From Branchiostoma floridae (Eukaryota; Chordata; Leptocardii; Amphioxiformes; Branchiostomatidae), in the NCBI RefSeq assembly GCF_000003815.2, contig NC_049994.1, positions 165,437 through 229,436 of the forward strand: a stretch of DNA of 64,000 nt, read 5' to 3'. The number at the start of each line of letters is the position of its first letter. Within the stretch, counting starts at the first letter, position 1. This document shows positions 1 to 10,914 of this stretch, in pieces. The notes beneath the pieces are model-generated. The model was not told where the DNA came from and ran no database searches. It was given only the letters and a program-made list of their open reading frames with translations. A program made the translations under genes and the position numbers.

Positions 1-400
1 GGCTGTTGATCTGCACATCAACCAGTCTGTAGAATTCTGCTTCCTGCTGTTTCTCCGGATCCTCTGCTGCCGCTTGATCAACCTACTTTATGCTGTTAAT
101 TTCGTCAAATTTGGAACTAACTTGGGAGAGGAAACTGAACTCTTATGTATGGAGTCACATACTTATTATACCGTTTGCAAATGTAGCTTATTTACATATC
201 GGTGACATGTGCATTCCATTATGAGTTAGTGACTCAAATGGTTCAGTCTATTTGTCAAAACAATTTCATCTAATATGAATTTTTGGTAAAAGCAAAGATT
301 GTCCTGGTAGAATTCTGGATTCTCCTCTTTTACCCAACGTTCGAAAATGTGAAGCTATAGTATGGGATAAGGTGCTAGTGTACAGCATAGAGAAGTATTC
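1..400. other. No gene recognised
   Basis: AT-rich sequence with no open frame that I can link to a family and no clear repeat border. Confidence 0.4.
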
Positions 401-715
401 TTAACCCATCGCCGAACTTCCCATTCGTTTTACTGTTGCTGCTTTGAGTGCCTTGATGTCGGTGTTGAAATGATCCATTCCCATGGCAAGATTTTCACGA
501 CTGTCCTTGGCTGGGAAGCAGCAGGCGATGGTAGTGTTAGAGTTCGGTGACTGTTTGTTCAGCACCTGGACCCCCAGCTTGAAGAGATCCCCTCCATGGT
601 CTCCTGCCACTTTCAACCACAATTCACCTTCAGGGATCCCTCCACCATGCCTTGTCAGTTTACTAATAGAGGGGTACAAAATGGTAGATGTACAAGGGAA
701 TCCCTTTTTATTCAT
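401..715 (-). pseudogene. Fragment of a repeat-associated invertebrate protein (WLK-GDHGG motif)
   Basis: An open frame of about 104 codons contains GELWLKVAGDHGGDLFKLGV followed by LNKQSPNSNTT and FPAKDSRENL. From memory this layout (a [VI]K[IVL]xGDxGG block, then a PNS block, then a [AP]xDSxxNL block) recurs in many multi-copy uncharacterised invertebrate proteins that I associate with mobile DNA; I cannot name the family. No flanking exons could be joined, and the segment upstream on the same strand (about 910-1060) has stops in the frame that looked best. It is probably one exon of a broken copy. A functional lineage-specific gene is not excluded. Confidence 0.45.
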
Positions 716-2868
716 TTTCTTTCACTCAGATGATTTATGCAGAAATTAACTGGAATTTTGAAGCCTAGCCTTCAAGTCTGCATAATTTGGTAAAAACTGA
801 TTATTATGGCTTCATAAAGAAAACAGACGGATGTTTAGATGTGATTGTAATTACCAAATGTTGTATTTTACAATAACAATGATTCTTACTTGCTATCTTC
901 ACTCCTTGTCAGGTGATCCAACACTGCAGCGCCAAGCAGAATGGAGGCACACGGAAGGGCGCCAGTGACGCCAGTGATCTCATCCTTTCTGACTTTGAAG
1001 GGGAGAAGCTCACACTTCACCTAGATGTTGGACATTAGGCCACGTGTAATATCGCGGGACGTTTTCTCTGACTTCATGGTCACACCAAAGCCTCTAAGCC
1101 ACTTGTACACGGAATTTCAAAAAGATGAAAATATGTAATACAGGGCTCGAAATACTTTTCTACATACCTGCATTGGTGCAGGTAACATTGAAAATTACCT
1201 GCACCAGACAAATTTTACCTGCACCACTCTTACCTGCACCACACTTGTGCGGCATTCCGATGTCCCGGTTGACTTGCACGTAAGGGCCGATTTTCTTTCT
1301 ACTTTAGCCTCCAGGGCATTCTTGACACTAGTGTCACCTGCCGTCAAAACTGTGGCATAAACATTGCCGTGTTGTTGCATATAGATTTGTTCCACGGATG
1401 TTATTCCTAGCCCATGGATATGGTAGAGTATACCCGGGTCGGATTACTTCTTCATGTTGGTCCATTTTATAAGGTATTGTGTGACGCAATGGCTACGTTC
1501 CTACAGATAAATTGTCAGATCACGAACAGTCAGCAGGTACCTAATGCCACCCTGGACGTTCACCCTAAACTGTAGATCTCGCCCTTATATTCTCCACGTT
1601 TATGATTATTTCTCGCTGTGTCTCTGACCCGATGATTGTCCCCTGGCCTTCGCAATGTCAGAGACTGGTCCTGACAAACTTCTGGCAGAGATGTATACGC
1701 CCAAGGACTTCAAAGGAGTTAATATTATTTTGTCTATAGGGTTGTTCACAATTGAGAAGGAGACATCCTTTGCGTATTGATGCTGAGAGTTTTATATTTC
1801 TTTGGCTTCGGGGTCAAGTGGATGCTTCGGAGGTTGCGGTTAAGTGAATTTACAATCGGCTGAATGGGTCATGATCTACAGACAGTAAGTGCAAGGTCAT
1901 CAGAAAATGCGATCGTTGCTACTAGTAGTGAAGTCATATGCAGGCATGTTTCCATTTTTGGTACTTTCTCGTTATATTTGCCATTTCCAATGGGAAAATT
2001 ACTGTGCTTTTTTTTAATGAACTACCCGACGTCATAATGTCATTCATACAGTTCACTTGCCGTGGCCTTATTTTGTTTTAAGGGCCCTGCGGCTGATGGA
2101 TACACGTATGATAAGACAGCAAGTCACATTGTCCACCATCTTGTAGATTCCCAGGAGTGGAGAAGGGTGCAGAGTTGTTTTTTTTTAAATCTTTGGAGTG
2201 CTTTCCGAAGATTTCATTTTTATTTCTCAGCCATCTGTGTATTTCAGGCACTCTGCCAGTCAATGAAAGAACAGCAATTGTGGGCGATCGTCGACGGGGG
2301 AAACTGTTCATGTGCTTTTAATCCCCTGCTTCCCTGTAGGCGTATCAGTCTACCTGTCTGTTTTGTACGTTTCGTATGTCTTTTTTTTATTTGGATGCGT
2401 CAAGTTGGCAGGAGTGTGTTGGTGGGAGCTCGGCGGATAAGTAACCTGTTGTGGGTAGCTTGACACATCCCTTTTTTTTCTTTCCTTCTTCTCTTGATGT
2501 GTTGATCGTACATGAAAAAATTAAAACAGTGAAACGAAACCTCTCGTCAAGTTTTCTTTCTTTTTGGATTTTGTTATAACCCGATTAAAAACGGGAAAGA
2601 ACAGCAGTTAGAGGTATATAGCAGTAAGATGAATCAATCTTCCTGCCTTCCTCCCTGCATCTTAACGCCTCTTCTGTGCATACATTCTCAACGCAATTAT
2701 CAAGTTCTTGAAATCACAATTGTATGTTATAGCAGGTATTAGGCATTTGTCATTCTCACAAGACATATTCTACAAAAAACTGGTAGGACTAGAAAGTCAA
2801 TCGGTAATCAAACATGTAAAACCAATGGCAACATTTGCAGTGGCAGAAGTTTTGCAGGGAGCACAGGC
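716..2868. other. Intergenic stretch with a short TACCTGCACCA repeat cluster
   Basis: No gene is recognised. At about 1166-1245 the 11-mer TACCTGCACCA or near variants recur four to five times, partly inverted, inside what looks like a dispersed repeat starting near 1143. At about 2015-2090 there is a solo end of the 470-508 bp TIR element described at 51949 and 62738 (it shares ACTTGCCGTGGCCT). The open frames at 2062-2463 have no protein-like composition. Confidence 0.4.
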
Positions 2869-3878
2869 AGTTTAAGGCCTGTGACACCTGTAGATTCTCA
2901 GTCGAGCAGTTATATGGCCATAACTTNNNNNNNNNNNNNNNNNNNNNNNNNNNNNNNNNNNNNNNNNNNNNNNNNNNNNNNNNNNNNNNNNNNNNNNNNN
3001 NNNNNNNNNNNNNNNNNNNNNNNNNNTACTGAGTCATATTTTCTGGAGTAATAGATTATATCTCTGTGATATCTAATATGCCTGGGGATCTTGCCGCTAT
3101 ACCTAGGTAAGGCTCAATTTTGGGGCAAAAACAGAATTTTTCGACAATTTTTTGGTATTTTTCGTACAAATATCTATACAGCCACGGAAATCAAAGATAT
3201 TGCAAGAAGACCCACTTGATTTCTGAAGGTCTAAGGCTTAATGAACCTAAATCTGCCCAAAACTCGTAATAAAACTGGTGCCCTGATGTGGGCAGGGGCC
3301 GACGAAACACTACTTACCCTACAAGAACTGCGCCCAAGTAAGACATGTTTGACTGTACGTAACATAAACCGATGGTAAAATATGAATGTTTTATGTCTGT
3401 ATCTGTTAAATCGCTGTTGTATCAATGCGAAATTTCGCAAGCAGTTAGCCTTATAAGGCATCAGTCAACTGCCATACTATTATTTTGGGCTAGAAATATC
3501 GATTTATAGCATTATTTTGCTGTTTACTTGAAGTATGAGCGCCTCGCTATTTTCCCGCCACTCCACACCCCGGGAGGTCGGAACCCATGTTCGGACTGTA
3601 CCACTTGCAGCTCTCGCGGGGGTGCCCTTTTGTTAACCGCTTCTAGTTATGTCGATATTTGATAAATACTAGATCAATATCTTAAACACTCAATATTAAT
3701 AAGTCTTAAAAAGTAGTTAGTGTAACCCATACATCGTAAGTTCCTGTTTTCGCAATGTAACATTAGATACTGACATTGGACCGTTCTAAAAACGCTCCGG
3801 CCCGGCGGGGTTACCTAAGGTCACGCAGTGGTTCGAATTTCATGTTCGACCAAAATTGTCACAGGCCTTAAAGTGCCC
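2869..3878. mobile_element. Possible ~1 kb TIR element, interrupted by an assembly gap
   Basis: The sequence TTTAAGGCCTGTGACA at 2871 reappears inverted as TGTCACAGGCCTTAAA at about 3858-3873, about 1 kb apart, which would fit terminal inverted repeats of a non-autonomous DNA transposon. A related left end (TTTAAGGCCGGTGACA followed by the same GTCGAGCAGTT block) lies at about 21625-21690, so the left part is a dispersed repeat. The middle contains 100 Ns (2927-3026), so the true length is unknown. No coding region seen inside. Confidence 0.45.
2927..3026. other. Assembly gap (100 N)
   Basis: Run of exactly 100 Ns, the usual placeholder for a gap of unknown size. Any reading frame crossing it is an artefact. 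Confidence 0.98.
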
Positions 3879-4039
3879 GTGAGAGGATGCGAGCCATCTT
3901 CCAAACCATATTTATAAAATATACCGCAAGCAGAAAAAAAAAGGTCCTGCTCCATGGCTGGCGGTGGAGGGAGGGCAAATGTTTTACAAAGTAGGATAGA
4001 TGCTCATTGACCCTTTCTTTTTCTTGACTTTCTGCCTGC

Positions 4040-5490
4040 CTGCTTTTGCTCTGGTAGCCGAATACAGTGTGGGCAGTACCAGGTCTTTTTCAGAGAAATC
4101 TCACCTAGTCCCAAACAAGCCCGATGGAACCTACCATATGGGCAATCAGAATTGCTACATGTGACATCATCTTGACTCATCTGTTCCCGGCAAAAGCAGA
4201 TTGCATTTGAGTCGGATCTTCACTGGCACATCACATTTCCTTGTGTACAAGCGGCCGAGAATCTCTGGTAGAATGCAAATCCTCCAGAATGCTTGCAGTT
4301 TGAACAGAACCATCTTTGAGTGTTGTGGGTCAGGTTTGATTCTATTACAGACTAAGTGGGCCATTCTGGGCCCATGCAGATACATGTACTACAAAATCAC
4401 AATACCTATTTCCTCTCTGTTAGAACTAAAAACTGCTGCTGAACATGATGGTAGTAGTTGTGGGATCTCTTTAAGTTAAATACCCCATTTACCTTTTCCA
4501 GACATAAACTCTTGTTATGGATACACTTGTCAAAGCTAGCGTCAGGTACAGAAATCGGACATTTCCTCTCCCCACATCCCATCCCACAGCAATCACATGA
4601 TACAAGAAAGTCAGGGGTAGCATGGAGGTAAGGGTGTTCTTTACATATGAAGAGACCGCACTTCTAGACCTGGAAGTTGACATGGTTGGGCTTCATGCAT
4701 GTCTCATACACTTTGATGGCAGCCTCTTCCATCTTACTACCATACGTGATACCTTGTGGCCCTTGTGTCTACCTTATACAGGTGTGGACGCATATAGACT
4801 ATTGACTGAGGAGGCTGTGCTAGGTTGCTGTGATACACTGCCCCCACTAACAGATGCTCCTATACGCCCTGCTCTGTGGCGGAAAAAGCAAGGACCTTAA
4901 GCTTGTGTCCCTGTGTCTTTTTCAACAGTTTTGATATGACTATCTGACATGTCAACCTTAACATCTAAACATTTGTGCAGGAGTTCATGGTACTGGAGGT
5001 CGAGATTGTTTGGATCAAACAAATCCGACACAACAGGGATGTCTTGACTTGGCATGACAAACTCACAATGCATATGGAGGAATCAAACTTAGTGCCACTA
5101 CTTTAACTTTGCACTTACTGAACTTACTGTACACAACTTTACATCTCTTGAGCAGTTGGGATGTTGTTCTGTGGTACTGTCTTACTAGTCTTGTCCAGAG
5201 CAGTAGGAATGTTGTTCTGTGGTACTGTAGTCTTCTCCTGAGTTGTCAGATTACTCCTCTAGTGCACTTTTCTCCTGTGTTGTGTTGACAGTCACATGTG
5301 ATGTGGGATTGAAGGAATCAATCTTCTTGTCGAGCTGTTCTTTCAGTTTCTTTGCTGATGTAAATTCAGTGTCTCTAACTCTTGCAGATGGGACTTCCTT
5401 AACATACGTGGGCAGAATCCAGGTACACTTCACCTGTGTGCAAGCCAGCACTGGACCAGGTACATTCTTGGTATGGGTGGACGGCAACAT
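4040..5490 (-). pseudogene. Decayed YqaJ-type nuclease / PHD-finger protein
   Basis: Read on the minus strand, three frames carry successive parts of one protein. About 5485-5310 gives VPGPVLACTQVKCTWILPTY then FTSAKKLKEQL. About 5050-4915 gives a linker and 4890-4790 a FRHRAGRI block. About 4665-4400 gives KCGLFICKEHPYLHATPDFL, then VSCDCCG and ERKCP, then LKRSHNYYHHVQQQF, matching the YqaJ-like recombinase/exonuclease core (GLxxxxxHPWLxASPDG, E-x-KCP, H-x-YY-x-Q). About 4310-4240 gives [19 protein letters not shown]. About 4180-4040 gives a C-terminal PHD-like zinc finger (C-x-C...CxxxxCxxxxFHxxC...WYCPHC). Such SWIM/YqaJ/PHD proteins are multicopy in cnidarians, echinoderms and amphioxus. 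Stops and frame changes separate the blocks, so this copy looks dead; I found no introns that would join them all. Confidence 0.7.
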
Positions 5491-5569
5491 CTTGATGGCT
5501 GGGACAATTACTCAGCACCTAAAGCACATGGATACAGGAATTTTCATTAGAATGACAGACTAAACATCA

Positions 5570-6230
5570 CTTTACACAATATAAATCCTAAAAATAGTTC
5601 ACATACACATGGGACCCAGAAGGCACATTGAGCTTTCCTTTAAATGCCCTACAAAATATCACTGCTAGGGGGCCCAAACTCACAGCACTTACTCTCTGTC
5701 CTAAGAGCTATCTACCACCCAAAAATCACCCGACCACAGCATGTCCAGAACACGAGATATCAAAAATTGACATTCCACTGCAGTACCTTAGCAAGCCGCT
5801 AGCGGGCCCATTTACCTACCAAATATTGTCGAGATCCATTTAAGGCTTCTCGAGTTATGCTGTTAACAGACACACAGACTCACAAGCCCAAAACATAACC
5901 TTAGCCATTCTAGCAAAGGTAATAACTGATGACAAAAATTATCGGTAGCTCCTTCCGCTTGAGAAAATGCCATAAATAAATAGCTTGAATGATATGAATT
6001 GCCCAAATTTACATCCCAGAGGAATTAGCTCTCGATGAGTACAGTTTGCAACCTAGGGATGTTTCTAGTGGACTCATATTCTTCCATAACACTAATTTCT
6101 AAATAGCAATATGGATCATTGTAACCTGACCCTGTCAAATTCCTGTTTCGGAAGATGATCTTCCCGAATCAATAGGGTGGGCTGGAATAGTGGGCTAGGC
6201 TAGTGCAGGCCAGGCAGTACTTGCCATGTA
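5570..6230. repeat. Dispersed repeat, no gene
   Basis: The stretch 5630-5880 has the look of a multicopy element: the phrase with CTAGGGGGCCCAAA at about 5665 and the ACAGACACACAGACTCAC ending resemble the segment at 15107-15230 (CTAGGGGGCGCC..., GGGGGCCCAAAATCA..., CAGACATACAGACGCTCG). No coding sequence recognised. Confidence 0.4.
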
Positions 6231-6240
6231 ATCAGCCCAT

Positions 6241-6825
6241 ACTTACTCGAAATATTTTCAACATATCTTCTCTGGAGATGTAGCCATTGCCATCCAGGTC
6301 GTACATACTGAAGGCCCACTTTATCTTCTGTTCAAGCGTCCCTCTTGATGCCACGCTCAGCGCACAGATGAACTCCCTGTAATCTAGCGTACCATCTCCA
6401 TTAAAGTCAAATGTACGGAAGACGTGCTCCGCAAACTTAGAGGCATTTCTATCTGTCAATATCTATCTATATCAATACTGACCAAAACCCACTACGGGGT
6501 ATCCCGGCCAGAGAGGTGCACGGTAGTGTGGCCGGTGGTGGTGCATAAGAAAAATAGGCGCAATCAATAAACGGGAACAAAAAGTGAAAACATTGTGCAC
6601 ACACTATATAAATCAAACTATATCTATGGGTTGGGGAAGCCCATCTCTATAGGGGAAGAAGTTCCATAGATTTTCTTGAACTCATGGACAGGGAGGGTAC
6701 CATCAGGTCAGTCCTTCAGAAAGCCCTTGTACCACTCCTGCAGCTCGTGCTCGTTGAACACTGTCTGGTCTTTCAAGTCTCATAGAACCTCCGGCTTCAG
6801 CTTACAGTTCTGTTTCTCCATGCAC
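6241..6825 (-). pseudogene. Hippocalcin/VILIP-type neuronal calcium sensor exon, inactivated
   Basis: The minus strand from 6825 encodes an N-terminus like the family start (MEKQNCKLKPEVL, expected Gly2 for myristoylation is Glu here), then TVFNEHELQEWYKGFLKD, then EFKKIYG. This is followed after an insertion by [35 protein letters not shown] and a second EF-hand [13 protein letters not shown], ending at a perfect GTAAGT donor at 6245. Two in-frame TGA codons (about 6780 and 6710) replace an Arg-like and a Cys codon in conserved positions. About 175 bp (roughly 6461-6637) separate the two halves; in vertebrate relatives this region is normally one exon. The second half starts after TTGACAG, which could act as an acceptor. 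Later exons are not found on the minus side. Best explanation: a broken duplicate of one coding exon of a calcium-myristoyl-switch sensor. Confidence 0.75.
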
Positions 6826-6849
6826 GCCTTGAGCTGAAACATCCAGGGA

Positions 6850-7499
6850 AGATATTTGATTATCCCCTTAACTTACTCTTAGGTCCTAATAACGGTGAGA
6901 TGTCAACTCTGCAACATGTTAAACCTTTACCACTAAATGTAGTTAATATTTCGGCATTAGAAATGATAATCCATGTTGATTTTAACGCGTGCATCATTCT
7001 TCCACTCTAACCAAACTAGAATGGACTGAATTTAAGTTGCAGCGAATGAGAAATATATACAGAAAGCTTTGTGGAGAAAACTGTAGTCTATGTTACACAT
7101 TCGCGACCTGTCCTCCACCTCTGGTCAAGCAAGGCCCGTTGCCAGTAGGTCGAAAGCAGTCTGACCAGCTTTGGACTATCCCAGTCTTTCGCCACAATAA
7201 AATTCTCTGACATTTCGCAACCAGTACATAATCGCACCAGGCATCATACGAATTTTTTTTTCATAATTCATATTATCTACTTTTGAGAAACAAACTATTA
7301 AAGTTAACGGAACTCATACAAACTACTACAAACCTGTAGACGACACCTCGCAGGCATTCTCTAGTGTACTCTTAGAAACTCTTCTAACTCTAGAATCGTT
7401 AGCTGGGAAGTTAACCAGAAGTCACCACCTCTGCTCAAACCTCTTGTTACTGACGGGTCTGGACAAATGTTTCACCGGTAAGGTCGTGAAGGAAGCAGA
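6850..7499. other. No gene recognised
   Basis: AT-rich spacer between the calcium-sensor remnant and the tandem array. Short open frames only, none with family features. Confidence 0.4.
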
Positions 7500-8165
7500 A
7501 AAAAGAATACGCACTGTCTTGTCGAAGAGGCAAACAGACAGGCTTGCAGACAGAGAAGTAGACGGACAAAGACAAAGCCAGACAGGCTTGCAGACAGAGA
7601 GGTAGACAGACAAAAAGGAAGCCAGACAGAATTGCGGTCAGACGTCCTAGACAGAGAGGTAGACAGACAGGCTTACGCTTACAGAAAAGTAAAGCGGTAG
7701 ACAGACAAGGAGGTATCTAGACATGGGTGCAGACGGACAGAGAGACAGACAGACAAGCTTGAAGGCAGATAGGGAGGAAGAAAGACAGAGAGGAAGCCAG
7801 ACAGTGTTCAAACAGGGAGAGAGGTAGTCAGACAATCTTGCAAACAGAGAGGTAGACGGACAGTGTTCAAACAGACAGAGAGGCAGGCAGACAGGTTTGC
7901 AAACAGAGAGGTAGACAAAGAGTAAACCAGACAGGGTTGCAGACAGACGCCCTAGACAGAGAGGTAGACAGACAGGGTTGCAGACAGGCAGACGGACACT
8001 CTTGCAATCAGCGAGGTAGACGGACAAAGAGGAAGCAAGATAGGGTTGCAGTCAGACGTCCTAGACAGTGAGATAGACAGACAAGCTAGCAGAAAAATAA
8101 AGAGGTAGACAGACAAGGGGGTATGTAGTCAGGGATTCAGACGGACATAGAGGCAGACAGACGGT
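7500..8165. repeat. Degenerate GA-rich minisatellite (AGACAGAC type)
   Basis: About 660 bp built of variants of AGAGGTAGACAGACAGG, GTTGCAGACAGACG and CCTAGACAG in irregular order. The apparent cysteine/leucine-rich open frames on the minus strand (7422-8027) come from this repeat and are not genes. Confidence 0.85.
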
Positions 8166-8940
8166 GGCGGATAGATCCTATACGGGATTTCGGTGTTCAC
8201 CGGAAGTGATGTAAGGGCCGCATCATTTAAGTTATCTATTAACTTAAGTTATCTATTAACTTCTGCAGCCCATATGCTTTTGATCATGGAGCTTATAACT
8301 CAATGACAAGTCCTTAATGTAGATAACGTGGCGCTAGCGTAAATAGTGTCGCTGATTTACCGCCGTCTGTACGTTTATATAAAGGGGTCCACTGTGTAAA
8401 ACGAGAAATATTTCTGTGACACGAATCTTGACTACATTGACCTTCATATTTAGCTGATCATAATCTCTGTTGCTATTTAAGACAAACATGCTTGAAACGT
8501 ATCTTACTTCATCAGTCAGTGTTGAGCATGAATTTCTGTCATTCCAGTCGTGTGATCTTCAAAAAGCGCGCGAAAATGACGACAAACTTGGACGAGTCTA
8601 CTTTGACAACAGAGGTTTATTTTGGTTCAGTCCAACCCAATATACATTTATTCAACTTGGTACTATACATTCCGTGTAATGTTGATTATTGAAGCATCAG
8701 ATACCAATATAGACACCCGCATCTTTCCAAGTTGGTGCATGTCAGGTTTATCATTTGAACATCGTTCCTATGAGAAATGAAAAGTCCCAGCATCGTAAAA
8801 TTCACTGAAACAGGAACATATAAACAGACTGCATTGTGACTCTATGGCAAGCCAAGCCCACCTACAGTAACATTACAGCAGATAATACGTCTTTGGTTAA
8901 TGTGCTCTTGCTGAACATCCGATGACATGTTGAAGAAAAA
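8166..8940. other. No gene recognised; small tandem duplication at 8228
   Basis: An 18-bp unit containing TTAAGTTATCTATTAACT is directly duplicated at about 8228-8263. Otherwise AT-rich unique-looking sequence with short meaningless frames. Confidence 0.4.
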
Positions 8941-8944
8941 AAAT

Positions 8945-9425
8945 GGTAACGTAAATTATATGGTAACGTAAATTATATTTATGATTTTAATGATAAATAA
9001 AATTTTAACAAACAGCTCTGGAAAGATTAACTCTGCAGGCAATTACTTATCTGGGAGCATTCTTTCCTATGAGTACAAAAGTAATGATCTTTCTATAATT
9101 CTAAGGGACTTATTATGGTAACGTAAATTATATCAAAAAAGTGACAAACGGCCTGAGATTGGCGGTTATAGTCATGCTTCCAACATTCGTGTTTTATGTG
9201 TTCTGTCATTTGTTTGTTACGCAACACCACTGTTTAGCAGATAAAACAGTGAAAAATTTATCGGAAAATGTCTTTTCGTAAGCGAATTACACCCAACAGA
9301 AGTTCGGTAACGTAAATTATACAAAAGTTGGCGACAAGAATAAAACGGCATCTGACGTAAAAAGGTCGTCTGCTGGACAAGTTCATCAACACGTGACAAG
9401 CCGGCCTAAGTGGTTGATGTAAATT
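8945..9425 (+). repeat. Five dispersed copies of GGTAACGTAAATTAT
   Basis: The exact 15-mer GGTAACGTAAATTAT occurs at 8945, 8962, 9117 and 9306, with a decayed version (GGTTGATGTAAATTAT) at about 9412. After three of these copies a GTGACAA/GCGACAA plus CGGCCT-like block follows, so a larger degenerate unit of roughly 105-190 bp seems to be repeated. No coding sequence. Confidence 0.75.
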
Positions 9426-9429
9426 ATGA

Positions 9430-9690
9430 CTGAAAATTTAAAGAACTAACGTCTTTTCATTATCAGAATGCCACGATATTCACCTTTATAGCATTTCCGA
9501 CATGTGTTTTTAGCGTGTTTCTAAGCAAAACCTTACCCGGGACGACCAAAAGGCAACTAACAATGGTGGGAAAACATTGCTTAGCATATTACTATCATGC
9601 ACTTGTAACGGAAAAGGGCAAAATACGTAGTCATTGTGTCTTTAAAGAAAACTGTGGCCCGCTGCTTATGTGCGACAGCAATTTGCCCCT
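9430..9690. other. No gene recognised
   Basis: Spacer with no recognisable coding or structural feature. Confidence 0.35.
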
Positions 9691-9821
9691 TTAACGAGGA
9701 ATGGGCGTACACCATGTTCTCTTGCGCACCCACTTCACCCAAGCTTTCTCACGATGGAAGTCACACAGCAGTACCTTGGCATCTGCATGAAATACAAGAC
9801 AAGAGACACATATACGATTGG

Positions 9822-9864
<43 letters not shown>

Positions 9865-10240
9865 CAAGACAAGACACTGCATGTACATATGTATGTCGGC
9901 AAACATTTGCTTTGCCAGCATTACCCTAATTTGCTACCAATCTGTGTACAATTCCTGATGAGTATACCAGGGTCCCCATATTATCAGAAAGCAGTTGATG
10001 ATGTGACAAGACAGTCATAAACCAAGGAATACATGCATTGAAAAGTTTGAGTTGAGTTTCACCTTGGAACTCTTCTTCGAGGGCACCAATTTCTGCTTCA
10101 CAGAAGTCCACCATGAAGTGGGAGGGGTTCCACTCTGGATTCCAGTCCTTGAAGACCTGGAGGGCTTCTCTGATGTCCACTGTCCTATCTGTGTGTGGGA
10201 CAAAGACTCCAACAACGGTGCAGCACACATTTGTTCTTAC
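9691..10240 (-). pseudogene. MULE-type transposase fragment, two exons
   Basis: Exon A (minus, about 10240-10063) encodes VGVFVPHTDRTVDIREALQV then FKDWNPEWNPSHFMVDFCEA and EIGALEEEFQ, ending at a GTGAAAC donor (10062). Exon B starts after TTTCATGCAG at 9782 and encodes DAKVLLCDFHREKAWVKWV. The joined order WNPxWxPxxFMxDFxxxEIxAxxxxF...CDFHRExAW is the catalytic-core pattern of MULE-like transposases and their host-domesticated SWIM-zinc-finger relatives; the Asp in MVDF is a likely metal ligand. After WVKWV the best continuation (REHGVRPFLV) is in another frame, so a one-base shift is probable. The intron holds the (TA)n at 9823-9861. No termini were found, so this is a fragment. Confidence 0.6.
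9823..9861. repeat. (TA)n microsatellite
   Basis: About 19 uninterrupted TA units, inside the putative intron of the MULE-like fragment. Confidence 0.97.
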
Positions 10241-10344
10241 ACACAGAAAGAAAAGTGGGAGATCGTAACGACATGTGCGGTATGTCGCATTATCATTTTT
10301 TTTAATGAAGTACACACTTTTTAAACTTCTCAAAGTCCAAAAGG

Positions 10345-10900
10345 TGTTGCTAAAGTCAGGGTGTATACTTTGTTTGAGGCTACTGCATGAGTATATAGGG
10401 AATTGGACCTCAACTAGAGGAAAGTGGTGCTACAATTCTATAAATATTAAGGAAGCAGGTACACTGTTTTTGTTTACAACAAATATCTATTCTGACTCTT
10501 ACTTACTGATTTAACTTTTAACTTGCGGTAACATCCATTGGTATAATGCCGGAAGTAACACTTATACCGCAACAGTAATTTCCCGAGGTATGCACACTTC
10601 AGACATCCACGTACGCGTATTTCACACATTTTCAAAAAGGCTTCGATAATTTGCATATCAATGTGACCAAGATGGCTGCTATTTGACTTCTGTCCTAAAA
10701 TCCATTCCTAAATCCATTGAAAATCTTCTTCAAACCACGCCATCAGCTTGTGTGGTGTTTCAGGTTCAAAGATAAGTACTGAATTTGCTCAAAATAGCTT
10801 TCTTTTTTTGAATTCTTGACGTCTCTTACCGATATTTTTAGTTTCCTGATAAGAAGTCATACACCCCATCTTGGAAAGTAGATCTGGATTCTTATGCGTG
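10345..10900. other. Spacer and possible 5' end of the next retrotransposon
   Basis: No gene recognised. The 5' untranslated region of the non-LTR element whose first frame opens at 10915 probably begins in the right part of this stretch; I could not place its border. Confidence 0.35.
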
Positions 10901-10914
10901 CTGCGTAATTTGCT

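Noticed and set aside
2062-2463. 133-codon open frame on the plus strand
   Set aside because: Contains many codons from T-runs, no family resemblance, and its start overlaps a transposon-end repeat.
7422-8027. Cys/Leu/Ser-rich frames suggesting a small secreted or repeat protein
   Set aside because: They are translations of the AGACAGAC tandem repeat.
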